Shown: positions 5,571-11,457 of the stretch, one piece after another
How positions within the stretch are numbered: position 1 is the stretch's first letter
Layout of the letters: every line of letters begins with the position of its first letter
Assembly: GCA_025464735.1 (NCBI GenBank)
Contig: JAODMX010000012.1
Span: 1 to 11,457 of the forward strand
Length of the DNA stretch: 11,457 nt
Direction of reading: 5' to 3'
Origin: Frondihabitans sp.
GTDB taxonomy: Bacteria; Actinomycetota; Actinomycetes; Actinomycetales; Microbacteriaceae
Translations under genes and position numbers: made by a program
The notes under the pieces: generated by a model
What the model was told of the DNA's origin: nothing
Database searches by the model: none
The model's input: only the letters and a program-made list of their open reading frames with translations

Positions 5571-7643
5571 TCAGCGCCGCGGTTTCTTCTCCGGTGTCGG
5601 GGCAGCGCCGCTTGCCCGCTGTTCCCGGTAGTACGCGGCCGCTTCCTCCTGCCGCACCTGCTCGGCGCCCGAGGCGATCGGGGCGCGCACGTGCTCGGGT
5701 GCGAACCCGAACGCCGCCACGAGATCGAGTGCGTGAGGCCGAAGCCTCGGCAGAAGGCGGTCGTCGATGTAGTCGGTGATCGCCGTCGCCCGCTGGCCCG
5801 AAAGGCGGCCGTGGATGAGGTACCAGGCCAGGTGCTTCTCGATCAGGCCGAGGCCGAACAGGTCGCGCAACCAGACCAGGGTCCTGCGGGTCGTCTCATC
5901 GGGGACGCCGGCCAGGGCCTCGGTGAACGCCTCCCACTGCAGCAGCTCGGCATGGGCGCGCGCCGCCTCGATCAGCTCGTCCTGGTTGGCGTCGAAGAGC
6001 TTGGCCGAGGCAACGGCATCGAGGTGCGCCGCGGGACGCAGCCGGGTGGCGATTTCGGCGATCATAGTCTCGACGCGGCCGGTGAGCAGCTGTCGCTGCG
6101 ACTCCTCGTCGCGGACGTGACCGACAGATCGGCCGGGCCGGCCGAGATCGGTGACGTTCTGGGCGAGGCGTCGAAGGCCCGAGCGGTCGACCGAGGCCTG
6201 ACCGACCTGGCCGGCGACCAGTCCGGCCATGGTGCGTGCGTCGACGCCGCGGAACTTCTCGGAGTAGTCGGTCAGCAGCCGTTTCGCGACGAGTTGCAGC
6301 AGCACGGTGTTGTCACCCTCGAAGGTGGCGTAGACGTCGAGGTCGGCGCGGAGCTGGGTGAGGCGGTTCTCGGCGAGGAATCCGGATCCGCCGCACGCCT
6401 CCCGGGCCTCCTGAAGGATGTCGAGGGCCGCCCAGGTGCTCAATGACTTGAGTGCCGCAGCCAGGGTCTCGAGGTCTTGCCTGTCGTCGTCGGTGGCGTG
6501 CTCGCCCGAGAAGACGCCGTCGAAGGTACTGAGCAGCCTTTCGTGCGCGAACGACATCGCGTAGGTCGTCGCCAGGCGCGGCAGGAGCCGGCGCTGGTGG
6601 CGCTGGTAGTCGAGGACGACCTCTTCGCGGGTCGGGTCCGCTGCCGTGAACTGGCGCCGCTGGGAGCCGTAGGTGATCGCGATGTGCAGGGCCAGCTTGG
6701 AAGCGACGACGGCCGAGCCGTCGAGCGAGACGCGCCCCTGGACGAGGGTTCCGATCATGGTGAAGAAGCGGCGACCGGGGCTCGCGATGGCGGACGAGTA
6801 GCTGCCGTCAGCCGCGACATCGCCGTAGCGGTTGAGAAGATTCGTGCGCGGAACGCGCACGTGGTCGAAGTGGAGCCGGCCGTTGTCGATTCCGTTGAGC
6901 CCGCCCTTGAGGCCGTCGTCCTCGCCGCCGATGCCCGGCAGGAACCCGTTGTCGTCGCGGATCGGCACATAGAACGCGTGGACGCCATGGTTGACACCGT
7001 TGGTGATCAGTTGGGCGAAGACGACGGCCGCACGACCATGAACGGCGGCGTTGCCGAGGTAGTCCTTCCACGCGGCGCGGAACGGCGTCGTGATGACGAA
7101 CTCCTCGCCGTCGGCGTCGTACGTGGCTGTCGTGCCGATGGAGGCGACGTCGGATCCGTGTCCGGTCTCGGTCATCGCGAACGCGCCCGGCACGGAGAGA
7201 TCCATGATGCCGGGGAGGAAGGTCTCGTGGTGGTACTCCGTGCCGAGGTGCAGCACGGCCGAGCCGAAGAGGCCCCACTGCACGCCCGCTTTGATCTGGA
7301 GCGACGGATCGGCCGTCACGATCTCCTCGAAGGCCGCGATGTTGCCACCGTGATCGTCGTTGCCGCCCAGGTGCTTCGGAAAGGCGCGGAGTACCGCGTC
7401 TCGGTCGAGGAGCCCCTGCAACTGGCCGAAGACTCGCTCGCGCTGCTGGGTCAGGGAGAGGTCGGCCTGGCGATGGAACGCGGGGTCTCGCATCAGGGCA
7501 CGCGACTGCTTCCTGGCCTCGGCCCAGCGGCCGAGGAGGTACTCGCCCAGCCAGGCGACATCGATCGTCGAACCGTCGGCGCTCGGCTCGGGAGGCGAGG
7601 TAGGAACGGTGGTCGGGGTGTCTTCGAGACGCGTCATCAGCAC
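5571..7643 (-). CDS. Acyl-CoA oxidase / acyl-CoA dehydrogenase family, long (690 aa) form
   Basis: A flavoenzyme that would introduce the trans-2,3 double bond in acyl-CoA, the first step of beta-oxidation, in the cytoplasm. At 690 residues it is far longer than acyl-CoA dehydrogenases (about 380) and matches acyl-CoA oxidases. Visible parts are the helical N domain (about 30-145), the beta domain with AMTETGHGSDV (156-166), the first C-terminal helical domain with CGGSGFLAENRL (417-428), and FEGDN (441-445), where E442 is the expected catalytic base. A second helical domain of ACOX type (about 490-660) follows. The lysine-rich tail has no meaning as a peroxisome signal here. I chose GTG 7643 because GGAAAG lies six bases upstream; ATG 7637 is two codons inside. 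Oxidase rather than dehydrogenase activity is inferred from architecture. Confidence 0.92.
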   Translation of the reverse strand: MLMTRLEDTPTTVPTSPPEPSADGSTIDVAWLGEYLLGRWAEARKQSRALMRDPAFHRQADLSLTQQRERVFGQLQGLLDRDAVLRAFPKHLGGNDDHGGNIAAFEEIVTADPSLQIKAGVQWGLFGSAVLHLGTEYHHETFLPGIMDLSVPGAFAMTETGHGSDVASIGTTATYDADGEEFVITTPFRAAWKDYLGNAAVHGRAAVVFAQLITNGVNHGVHAFYVPIRDDNGFLPGIGGEDDGLKGGLNGIDNGRLHFDHVRVPRTNLLNRYGDVAADGSYSSAIASPGRRFFTMIGTLVQGRVSLDGSAVVASKLALHIAITYGSQRRQFTAADPTREEVVLDYQRHQRRLLPRLATTYAMSFAHERLLSTFDGVFSGEHATDDDRQDLETLAAALKSLSTWAALDILQEAREACGGSGFLAENRLTQLRADLDVYATFEGDNTVLLQLVAKRLLTDYSEKFRGVDARTMAGLVAGQVGQASVDRSGLRRLAQNVTDLGRPGRSVGHVRDEESQRQLLTGRVETMIAEIATRLRPAAHLDAVASAKLFDANQDELIEAARAHAELLQWEAFTEALAGVPDETTRRTLVWLRDLFGLGLIEKHLAWYLIHGRLSGQRATAITDYIDDRLLPRLRPHALDLVAAFGFAPEHVRAPIASGAEQVRQEEAAAYYREQRASGAAPTPEKKPRR

Positions 7644-7676
7644 TGATTTCTTTCCGGAGAAGGAGTTCTAGAGGGC

Positions 7677-7705
7677 ACGCTAGGACGGCCCCGGCCCGCC
7701 CTCAA
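7677..7705 (-). promoter_or_regulatory. Candidate promoter of the acyl-CoA oxidase gene
   Basis: On the minus strand TTGAGG (7705-7700) and TAGCGT (7682-7677) are separated by exactly 17 bases. They fit a housekeeping-sigma promoter (TTGA of the -35 and the TANNNT pattern of the -10). A start near 7670 would give a leader of about 27 bases containing the GGAAAG ribosome site. Confidence 0.45.
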
Positions 7706-7707
7706 AT

Positions 7708-7727
7708 TCGTCGTGGACGCCCGACGA
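7708..7727. repeat. Inverted repeat just upstream of the oxidase -35
   Basis: TCGTCG (7708-7713) and CGACGA (7722-7727) are perfect six-base arms separated by eight bases. The site ends two bases from the candidate -35 of the oxidase gene, where a regulator could act. It could also be chance, since CG-rich six-mers pair often in such a genome. Confidence 0.25.
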
Positions 7728-7788
7728 CAAACGGGCGGTCCGAGGCTCGGCGCTTGTCGATATCCTCAACGCCGTGGTGAAGGCTCCC

Positions 7789-7823
7789 TTGTCGCGGACG
7801 ACGGAATCAGATAATCTGATTCC
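7789..7823 (+). promoter_or_regulatory. Toxin-antitoxin promoter with 21-bp palindromic operator
   Basis: GGAATCAGAT (7803-7812) and ATCTGATTCC (7814-7823) form perfect 10-base arms around a single central A, and the palindrome ends at the base before ATG 7824. Inside it TAATCT (7812-7817) is a -10, with TTGTCG (7789-7794) exactly 17 bases upstream as -35. The predicted transcript start is the A of the ATG. A Phd-family antitoxin bound here would cover the -10 and the start site, giving tight autorepression. Confidence 0.7.
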
Positions 7824-8075
7824 ATGCACACAATGACCGCAACCGAAGCGAGCCGATCGTTCGCGTCGCTTCTCGACGAGGTGGAACGCGGTGAGACCGT
7901 CGTAATAACGAGAGCCGGACGTCGCGTTGCGTCCGTCGGGCCGGCCCCTCGAGGCAACGGCGCTGAGTTCCTCGCCATGCTTGGGAGCTCGGCTCGCGAC
8001 GAGGCTTTCGCCGCCGACGTCCGTGCTGCCCGCGACGCGGTCACGAGTGAAGGTCCGGCGTGGGCAGACGACTGA
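7824..8075 (+). CDS. Antitoxin of the Phd/YefM family (VapB-like partner)
   Basis: An 83-residue antitoxin. The N-terminal Phd fold is clear: MTATEASRSFASLLDEVERGETVVITRAGRRVASV (4-38), which dimerises and binds operator DNA. The Ala/Asp/Glu-rich tail (about 44-83, ending PAWADD) should wrap the toxin active site. ATG 7824 abuts the operator palindrome and suits a leaderless mRNA. ATG 7833 also gives a family-like N-terminus and would leave a nine-base leader without a ribosome site. It overlaps the toxin gene by 16 bases, so the two are translated together. Because the partner is a PIN nuclease, the pair is VapBC-type. Confidence 0.9.
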   Translation: MHTMTATEASRSFASLLDEVERGETVVITRAGRRVASVGPAPRGNGAEFLAMLGSSARDEAFAADVRAARDAVTSEGPAWADD

Positions 8076-8464
8076 TCGTCGACACGGGCGTACTCGTCGC
8101 GTCCGAGCGAGGCATCCGTCCGCTGGCGACGGTCGTTCAACCAGAAGACGACCTGGTGATCGCAGCGGTGACGATCGCTGAGTTGCAGACCGGAGTCGAA
8201 CTCGCGTCTGAGGCACGGCGCGTAGCGAGGGCACGATTCGTCCTCGATGTCCTCACGACGCTCCCGATCGAGGCGTACGACCAGGAGGTCGCCGTGATCC
8301 ACGGTCGACTTCTGGCCCACGCGCATCGAACCGGCACGAAGCGCGGCGCCCACGATCTGCTGATCGCAGCAACAGCCGGAGCCACCGGGCGAATAATTCT
8401 CACCACGGATGCCAAGGCGAGCTTTCACGATTTGCCCGGAGTCGAGTGTCTGGTCGTCGCCTGA
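8060..8464 (+). CDS. vapC: PIN-domain ribonuclease toxin, VapC family
   Basis: A 134-residue PIN-domain protein, the normal length for VapC toxins, which cleave RNA (often tRNA or rRNA) with Mg2+ or Mn2+. The acidic metal-binding residues are all present: D8 in LIVDTGVL, E41 in TIAELQTGV, D99 in AHDLLIAATA and D117 in TTDAKASF. The toxin therefore looks active. GTG 8060 is preceded by AAGG at good spacing and lies inside the end of the antitoxin gene. It is co-transcribed from the palindrome promoter. The RNA target cannot be told from the sequence. The pair sits between two unrelated metabolic genes with no visible repeats or integrase, so any past transfer leaves no obvious scar. Confidence 0.93.
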   Translation: MGRRLIVDTGVLVASERGIRPLATVVQPEDDLVIAAVTIAELQTGVELASEARRVARARFVLDVLTTLPIEAYDQEVAVIHGRLLAHAHRTGTKRGAHDLLIAATAGATGRIILTTDAKASFHDLPGVECLVVA

Positions 8465-8493
8465 CCTCCGCGGTGCGCCTCCGATCGCGCGCC

Positions 8494-8506
8494 GTCTTCT
8501 GAAGAC
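8494..8506. repeat. Short palindrome upstream of ppc
   Basis: GTCTTC (8494-8499), T, GAAGAC (8501-8506) is a perfect 13-base palindrome. Eight bases on lies a second, imperfect dyad centred on CGTACG. Both are in the 123-bp gap between vapC and ppc and upstream of the candidate ppc -10, so they may be regulator sites. The one-base centre makes a terminator hairpin unlikely. Confidence 0.3.
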
Positions 8507-8551
8507 AGGCGTACGTCTGCCCAGCGTGCGTCACGGGGTCATCCGGCCCCC

Positions 8552-8580
8552 TAAACTTGAGGAAATCCGGCCCGAAGGGA
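8552..8580 (+). promoter_or_regulatory. Candidate ppc -10 and ribosome binding site
   Basis: TAAACT (8552-8557) is a TANNNT-type -10 with no recognisable -35. It would give a leader of about 24 bases that holds GAAGGGA (8574-8580), a strong Shine-Dalgarno seven bases from ATG 8588. That spacing is why I prefer ATG 8588 over TTG 8585. Confidence 0.45.
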
Positions 8581-8587
8581 TCACTTG

Positions 8588-11257
8588 ATGAGCACTCTCG
8601 AAGGATCGAGGCGTGACGCAGGCGGCAGCCGCGACGACGTGAGTGGAGCTGTCGACGGAGCCCTCCGCAGCGACGTGAGCTTCCTCGGAAGCCTGCTCGG
8701 TCGAGTGCTCACCGAGGCCGGCGGCGAAAGCCTCTTCCGCGACGTCGAGGCGCTCCGGGCCGCCGTCATCGACCGCTTCGAGGGGGCGGCCGACTCGTCG
8801 ATCGATCGTGCACAGGCGATCGCCGACGCTCTCGACCACGACCGTGCCGAGCAGGTGGCCCGAGCGTTCACCTGCTACTTCCACCTCAGCAATCTCGCCG
8901 AAGAGCACCACCGCGTGCGCGTCCTCCGTCGCCGTGGGCCGAACGAGGGTGGCGCCTCCGACTCCCTCCCTGCCACCCTGCAGAGCCTCACCGACGAGGT
9001 CGGTGCAGAAGAGGCCTCGAAACGTTTGCAGGCCCTGCGCTTCCACCCGGTGCTCACCGCGCATCCGACGGAGGCCAGACGGCGGGCCGTCGCGTCGACC
9101 ATCCGCCGGATCAGCGATCTTCTCGACGAACGCGATCTCGCGGCCAACGAGGTCACCCTGCACGAGACCGAGCGGCGCCTCCTGGAGGCCATCGACACCC
9201 TCTGGCGAACCTCACCGATCCGCACCACTCGGCCGACTCCGCTCGACGAGGTTCGCACGGCGATGAGTATCTTCGACCAGACGCTCTTCGAGGTGGTTCC
9301 GCAGGTTTATCGTCTCCTCGACGACCGCATCCTGGGCTCCGAAGCCGGTCGCGAGGCCGTCGTCGCGCCGTCATTCTTCCGACTCAGCAGCTGGATCGGC
9401 GGTGACCGCGACGGTAATCCGCACGTCACGGCCGAGATCACGCGGAAGGCCGCCGCGATCGCCTCCGAGCACGTTCTCCTCGGTCTGCACCGCGCGACCA
9501 CCCGCGTCGGAGGCACGCTGACCCTCGACCAGGCCGACACTCCAGGCGACCAGCACCTGGCTGCTCTCTTCGCCGAGCAGAGGTCGATGGCGCGCGAGGT
9601 CGCCAAAGAGATCGGGGTGCGCTCGCCGAACGAGGTTCACCGCTGCGTGCTGCTCTTCATCGCCGCCCGAATCGAGTCCACGCGGCGCGGCGACTATCTC
9701 GGCTATGCCTCGCCCGACGACCTGCTGCACGACCTGAAGGTCGTCCAGAACTCCCTGCGGGCGGCCGGCGCCCACCGCAGCGCCAACGGCGAGCTCCAGA
9801 ACCTCATCTGGCAGGTCGAGACCTTCGGGTTCCACCTCGCCGAACTCGAGGTGCGGCAGCATTCCCAGGTGCATCGCACGGCCCTCGCCGAGGTGCGCGA
9901 GCACGGGGCCGGCAGCAGCCGGCTGAGTCCGATGACGATCGAGGTGCTCTCCGTCTTCCGCACCATCGCCGACCTGCAGAAGCGCTACGGCGTCCGTGCG
10001 GCGTCGCGCTACATCGTGTCGTTCACGCAGTCGTCCGAAGACCTCGCCAACGTGGTCGAACTGTCCGAGTTGGCGCTCGGCTCGAAAAAGGCCGCACCCG
10101 TTCTCGACGTGATCCCGCTCTTCGAGACGTTCGCCGACCTTTCGGCGAGCACTCGGATCCTGGGCGAGGCTCTCGAGACGACCGCCGTGCAAGAGCGGCT
10201 GAAAGCAACCTCGCGGAAGCTCGAGGTGATGCTGGGTTACTCCGACTCCTCGAAAGACGTCGGCCCGGTCTCGGCCACGTTCGCACTCTTCAAAGCGCAG
10301 GCCGCAATTGCGGACTGGGCTCGCGAGAACGACATCGAGCTGACCCTCTTCCATGGGCGCGGCGGCGCCATGGGTCGTGGCGGCGGCCCGGCGAACGAAG
10401 CCGTGATGGCGCAGCCGCCCGGTTCCGTCGACGGCCGCTTCAAGATCACCGAGCAGGGTGAGGTCATCTTCGCCCAGTACGGCAACAAGACCATCGCCGC
10501 CCGGCACATCGAGCAGATGGCGGCCGCGACGCTGATGGCGTCGAGCCCCTCCAACGAGAAGCTCAACGCGGACGCCGCCACGCGGTTCGCGCCGCTCGCC
10601 ACGACGATGGACAAAGCGTCGCGCGACGCGTTCTTCGGCCTCGTCAAGGCCGATGGGTTCGCCCAGTGGTTCGCCTCGGTGACGCCGATGGAAGAGATCG
10701 GCCTGCTCGCGCTCGGCTCGAGACCCGCTCGTCGAGGCCTGTCGGTGGAGTCGCTCGAAGATCTGAGGGCAATCCCCTGGGTCTTCGCCTGGAGCCAGGC
10801 GCGCATCAACCTGGCTGGCTGGTACGGCCTCGGGTCGGCTCTCGAGGCCGTCGGCGATGTCGACGTGCTGCGGGAAGCCTTCGGTGCCTGGCCGCTGTTC
10901 GCCGCCATGATCAAGAACGTCGAGATGTCGCTGGCGAAGACCGACGAGGGGATCGCCCGCGAATACCTGGCGCTGGCCGACCGACCTGATCTGACCTCCC
11001 TCGTCCTAGACGAAATGGAACGCACGCGCCGCTGGGTGACCGCCACGAGCGGGCATGCCGATGTGCTCGACGACCGCCCCGTGCTGAGCCGCGCCGTCCG
11101 CCTCCGAAGCCCCTACGTCGATGCCCTGTCGCTGCTGCAGCTCCGAGCGCTTCGCTCCATCCGCACGACCGTCGACAGTGATCCGGCCGATGCTGACCAC
11201 CGGCTCCTGCTCCTCACCGTCAACGGAATCGCCGCCGGGCTCCAGAACACAGGCTGA
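8588..11257 (+). CDS. ppc: Phosphoenolpyruvate carboxylase
   Basis: An 889-residue, full-length enzyme (E. coli Ppc is 883) that joins bicarbonate to phosphoenolpyruvate to make oxaloacetate, refilling the TCA cycle in the cytoplasm. All key motifs are intact: LTAHPTE with catalytic H159, SSWIGGDRDGNPHV around 268-280, GYSDSSKD with K556, the mobile loop FHGRGGAMGRGGGP (588-601), QGEVIFAQYGNK after it, and the invariant C-terminal QNTG. The N-terminus (about 1-30) is polar and variable, as usual. It has no plant-type phosphorylation serine that I can recognise. Upstream is the toxin-antitoxin pair on the same strand, but ppc has its own -10 and ribosome site. The MBL-fold gene follows after 11 bases and is probably co-transcribed. 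The identification is certain. Confidence 0.98.
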   Translation: MSTLEGSRRDAGGSRDDVSGAVDGALRSDVSFLGSLLGRVLTEAGGESLFRDVEALRAAVIDRFEGAADSSIDRAQAIADALDHDRAEQVARAFTCYFHLSNLAEEHHRVRVLRRRGPNEGGASDSLPATLQSLTDEVGAEEASKRLQALRFHPVLTAHPTEARRRAVASTIRRISDLLDERDLAANEVTLHETERRLLEAIDTLWRTSPIRTTRPTPLDEVRTAMSIFDQTLFEVVPQVYRLLDDRILGSEAGREAVVAPSFFRLSSWIGGDRDGNPHVTAEITRKAAAIASEHVLLGLHRATTRVGGTLTLDQADTPGDQHLAALFAEQRSMAREVAKEIGVRSPNEVHRCVLLFIAARIESTRRGDYLGYASPDDLLHDLKVVQNSLRAAGAHRSANGELQNLIWQVETFGFHLAELEVRQHSQVHRTALAEVREHGAGSSRLSPMTIEVLSVFRTIADLQKRYGVRAASRYIVSFTQSSEDLANVVELSELALGSKKAAPVLDVIPLFETFADLSASTRILGEALETTAVQERLKATSRKLEVMLGYSDSSKDVGPVSATFALFKAQAAIADWARENDIELTLFHGRGGAMGRGGGPANEAVMAQPPGSVDGRFKITEQGEVIFAQYGNKTIAARHIEQMAAATLMASSPSNEKLNADAATRFAPLATTMDKASRDAFFGLVKADGFAQWFASVTPMEEIGLLALGSRPARRGLSVESLEDLRAIPWVFAWSQARINLAGWYGLGSALEAVGDVDVLREAFGAWPLFAAMIKNVEMSLAKTDEGIAREYLALADRPDLTSLVLDEMERTRRWVTATSGHADVLDDRPVLSRAVRLRSPYVDALSLLQLRALRSIRTTVDSDPADADHRLLLLTVNGIAAGLQNTG

Positions 11258-11268
11258 GCGGCGCACCA

Positions 11269-11457
11269 GTGAGACGAATTGTCGCGATCGACGAAATCGC
11301 GCCGGGGGTTCACTTCGTTGAGGGCCCCGGATCCAACTGGGTCATCCTCTCGGGCGACGGCACCGTCAGTCTGATCGACGCCGGCTACCCGGGCGACCTC
11401 GATCTGGTCACAGGCACGCTGCGTGATGTCGCCGGCGATGCGCGGCTTGCGACGATC
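11269..11457 (+). CDS. MBL-fold (metallo-beta-lactamase superfamily) hydrolase, N-terminal part
   Basis: Sixty-three codons run in frame from GTG 11269 to the end of the window without a stop. The segment shows the entry of an MBL fold: a first strand GVHFVEGPGSNWVIL (residues 14-28), then DGTVSLIDAGYPGDL (30-44), the typical strand-turn with IDAGYPGD before the first helix. The zinc-binding HxHxDH box would lie downstream, outside the window. The superfamily hydrolyses many thioesters, lactones and phosphodiesters, so the substrate is open. It begins 11 bases after the ppc stop, with only a weak GAGCGG as ribosome site, which suggests expression as part of a ppc transcript. Confidence 0.8.
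   Translation, partial: MRRIVAIDEIAPGVHFVEGPGSNWVILSGDGTVSLIDAGYPGDLDLVTGTLRDVAGDARLATI

Noticed and set aside
5544..6446. 300-codon plus-strand open frame opposite the oxidase 3' part
   Set aside because: Antisense shadow without family features or a ribosome site.
6477..7646. Long open frame (389 codons) on the plus strand opposite the acyl-CoA oxidase
   Set aside because: It lies antisense to a well-supported enzyme and has Arg/Val/Glu-biased composition with no recognisable fold; typical GC-rich shadow.
7680..8428. Minus-strand open frames across the antitoxin and toxin genes
   Set aside because: Antisense to a well-recognised Phd/PIN pair with intact motifs and operator.
7789..8587. 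Toxin-antitoxin pair as a mobile island
   Set aside because: No integrase, transposase, flanking direct repeats or tRNA site is visible; only the general tendency of such pairs to move.
9371..10507. 378-codon minus-strand frame inside ppc
   Set aside because: Antisense shadow of a highly conserved enzyme.
1..11457. CRISPR arrays, tRNA or rRNA genes, insertion sequences, prophage genes
   Set aside because: I looked for spaced repeats, cloverleaf features and transposase or phage motifs and saw none.

Overview
This is a high-GC window with dense coding, GTG starts, short gaps and overlapping stop/start pairs. The gene content fits a high-GC Gram-positive (Actinomycetota): a DesK/LiaS-type kinase with a LuxR-type regulator, a Phd/PIN toxin-antitoxin pair, an acyl-CoA oxidase and an actinobacterial-style PEP carboxylase. 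A soil or plant-associated Microbacteriaceae member is my best guess, but the family is inference.

Layout, left to right. (1) Positions 1-459 hold the 3' end of a penicillin-binding D-Ala-D-Ala carboxypeptidase. It converges on a minus-strand two-component operon: kinase at 2312-1128, regulator at 1131-472, joined by a 4-base ATGA overlap. (2) A divergent 73-residue orphan protein (2507-2728) runs tail-to-tail into a LysR-type regulator (3640-2735). (3) The LysR gene and a 14-helix drug-efflux permease (3722-5152) diverge from an 81-bp intergenic region that carries a perfect LysR-box dyad and a second set of repeats. The permease converges on a small DoxX-like membrane protein (5526-5164), and both stop codons lie inside one shared hairpin. 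(4) Upstream of DoxX on the same strand is a 690-residue acyl-CoA oxidase (7643-5571). (5) A divergent 180-bp region separates the oxidase from a VapBC-type (Phd/PIN) toxin-antitoxin operon (7824-8464), whose start codon abuts a near-perfect 21-bp palindrome. (6) Phosphoenolpyruvate carboxylase (8588-11257) follows. Eleven bases after it begins an MBL-fold hydrolase that runs off the window.

How the parts work. The window looks like ordinary chromosomal housekeeping functions (cell wall, anaplerosis, fatty-acid oxidation) mixed with environmental response modules (two-component system, LysR/efflux pair, toxin-antitoxin). I see no phage, insertion sequence, CRISPR array or RNA gene, and no clearly new multi-gene system. 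The most interesting structure is regulatory. Four genes (lysR, permease, doxX-like, vapB-like) have a TANNNT-type or TGTAAT hexamer ending 6-7 bases before the start codon, which predicts leaderless mRNAs. In two of them a dyad overlaps that hexamer, as expected for self-repression. Most genes with a Shine-Dalgarno sequence lack this spacing.
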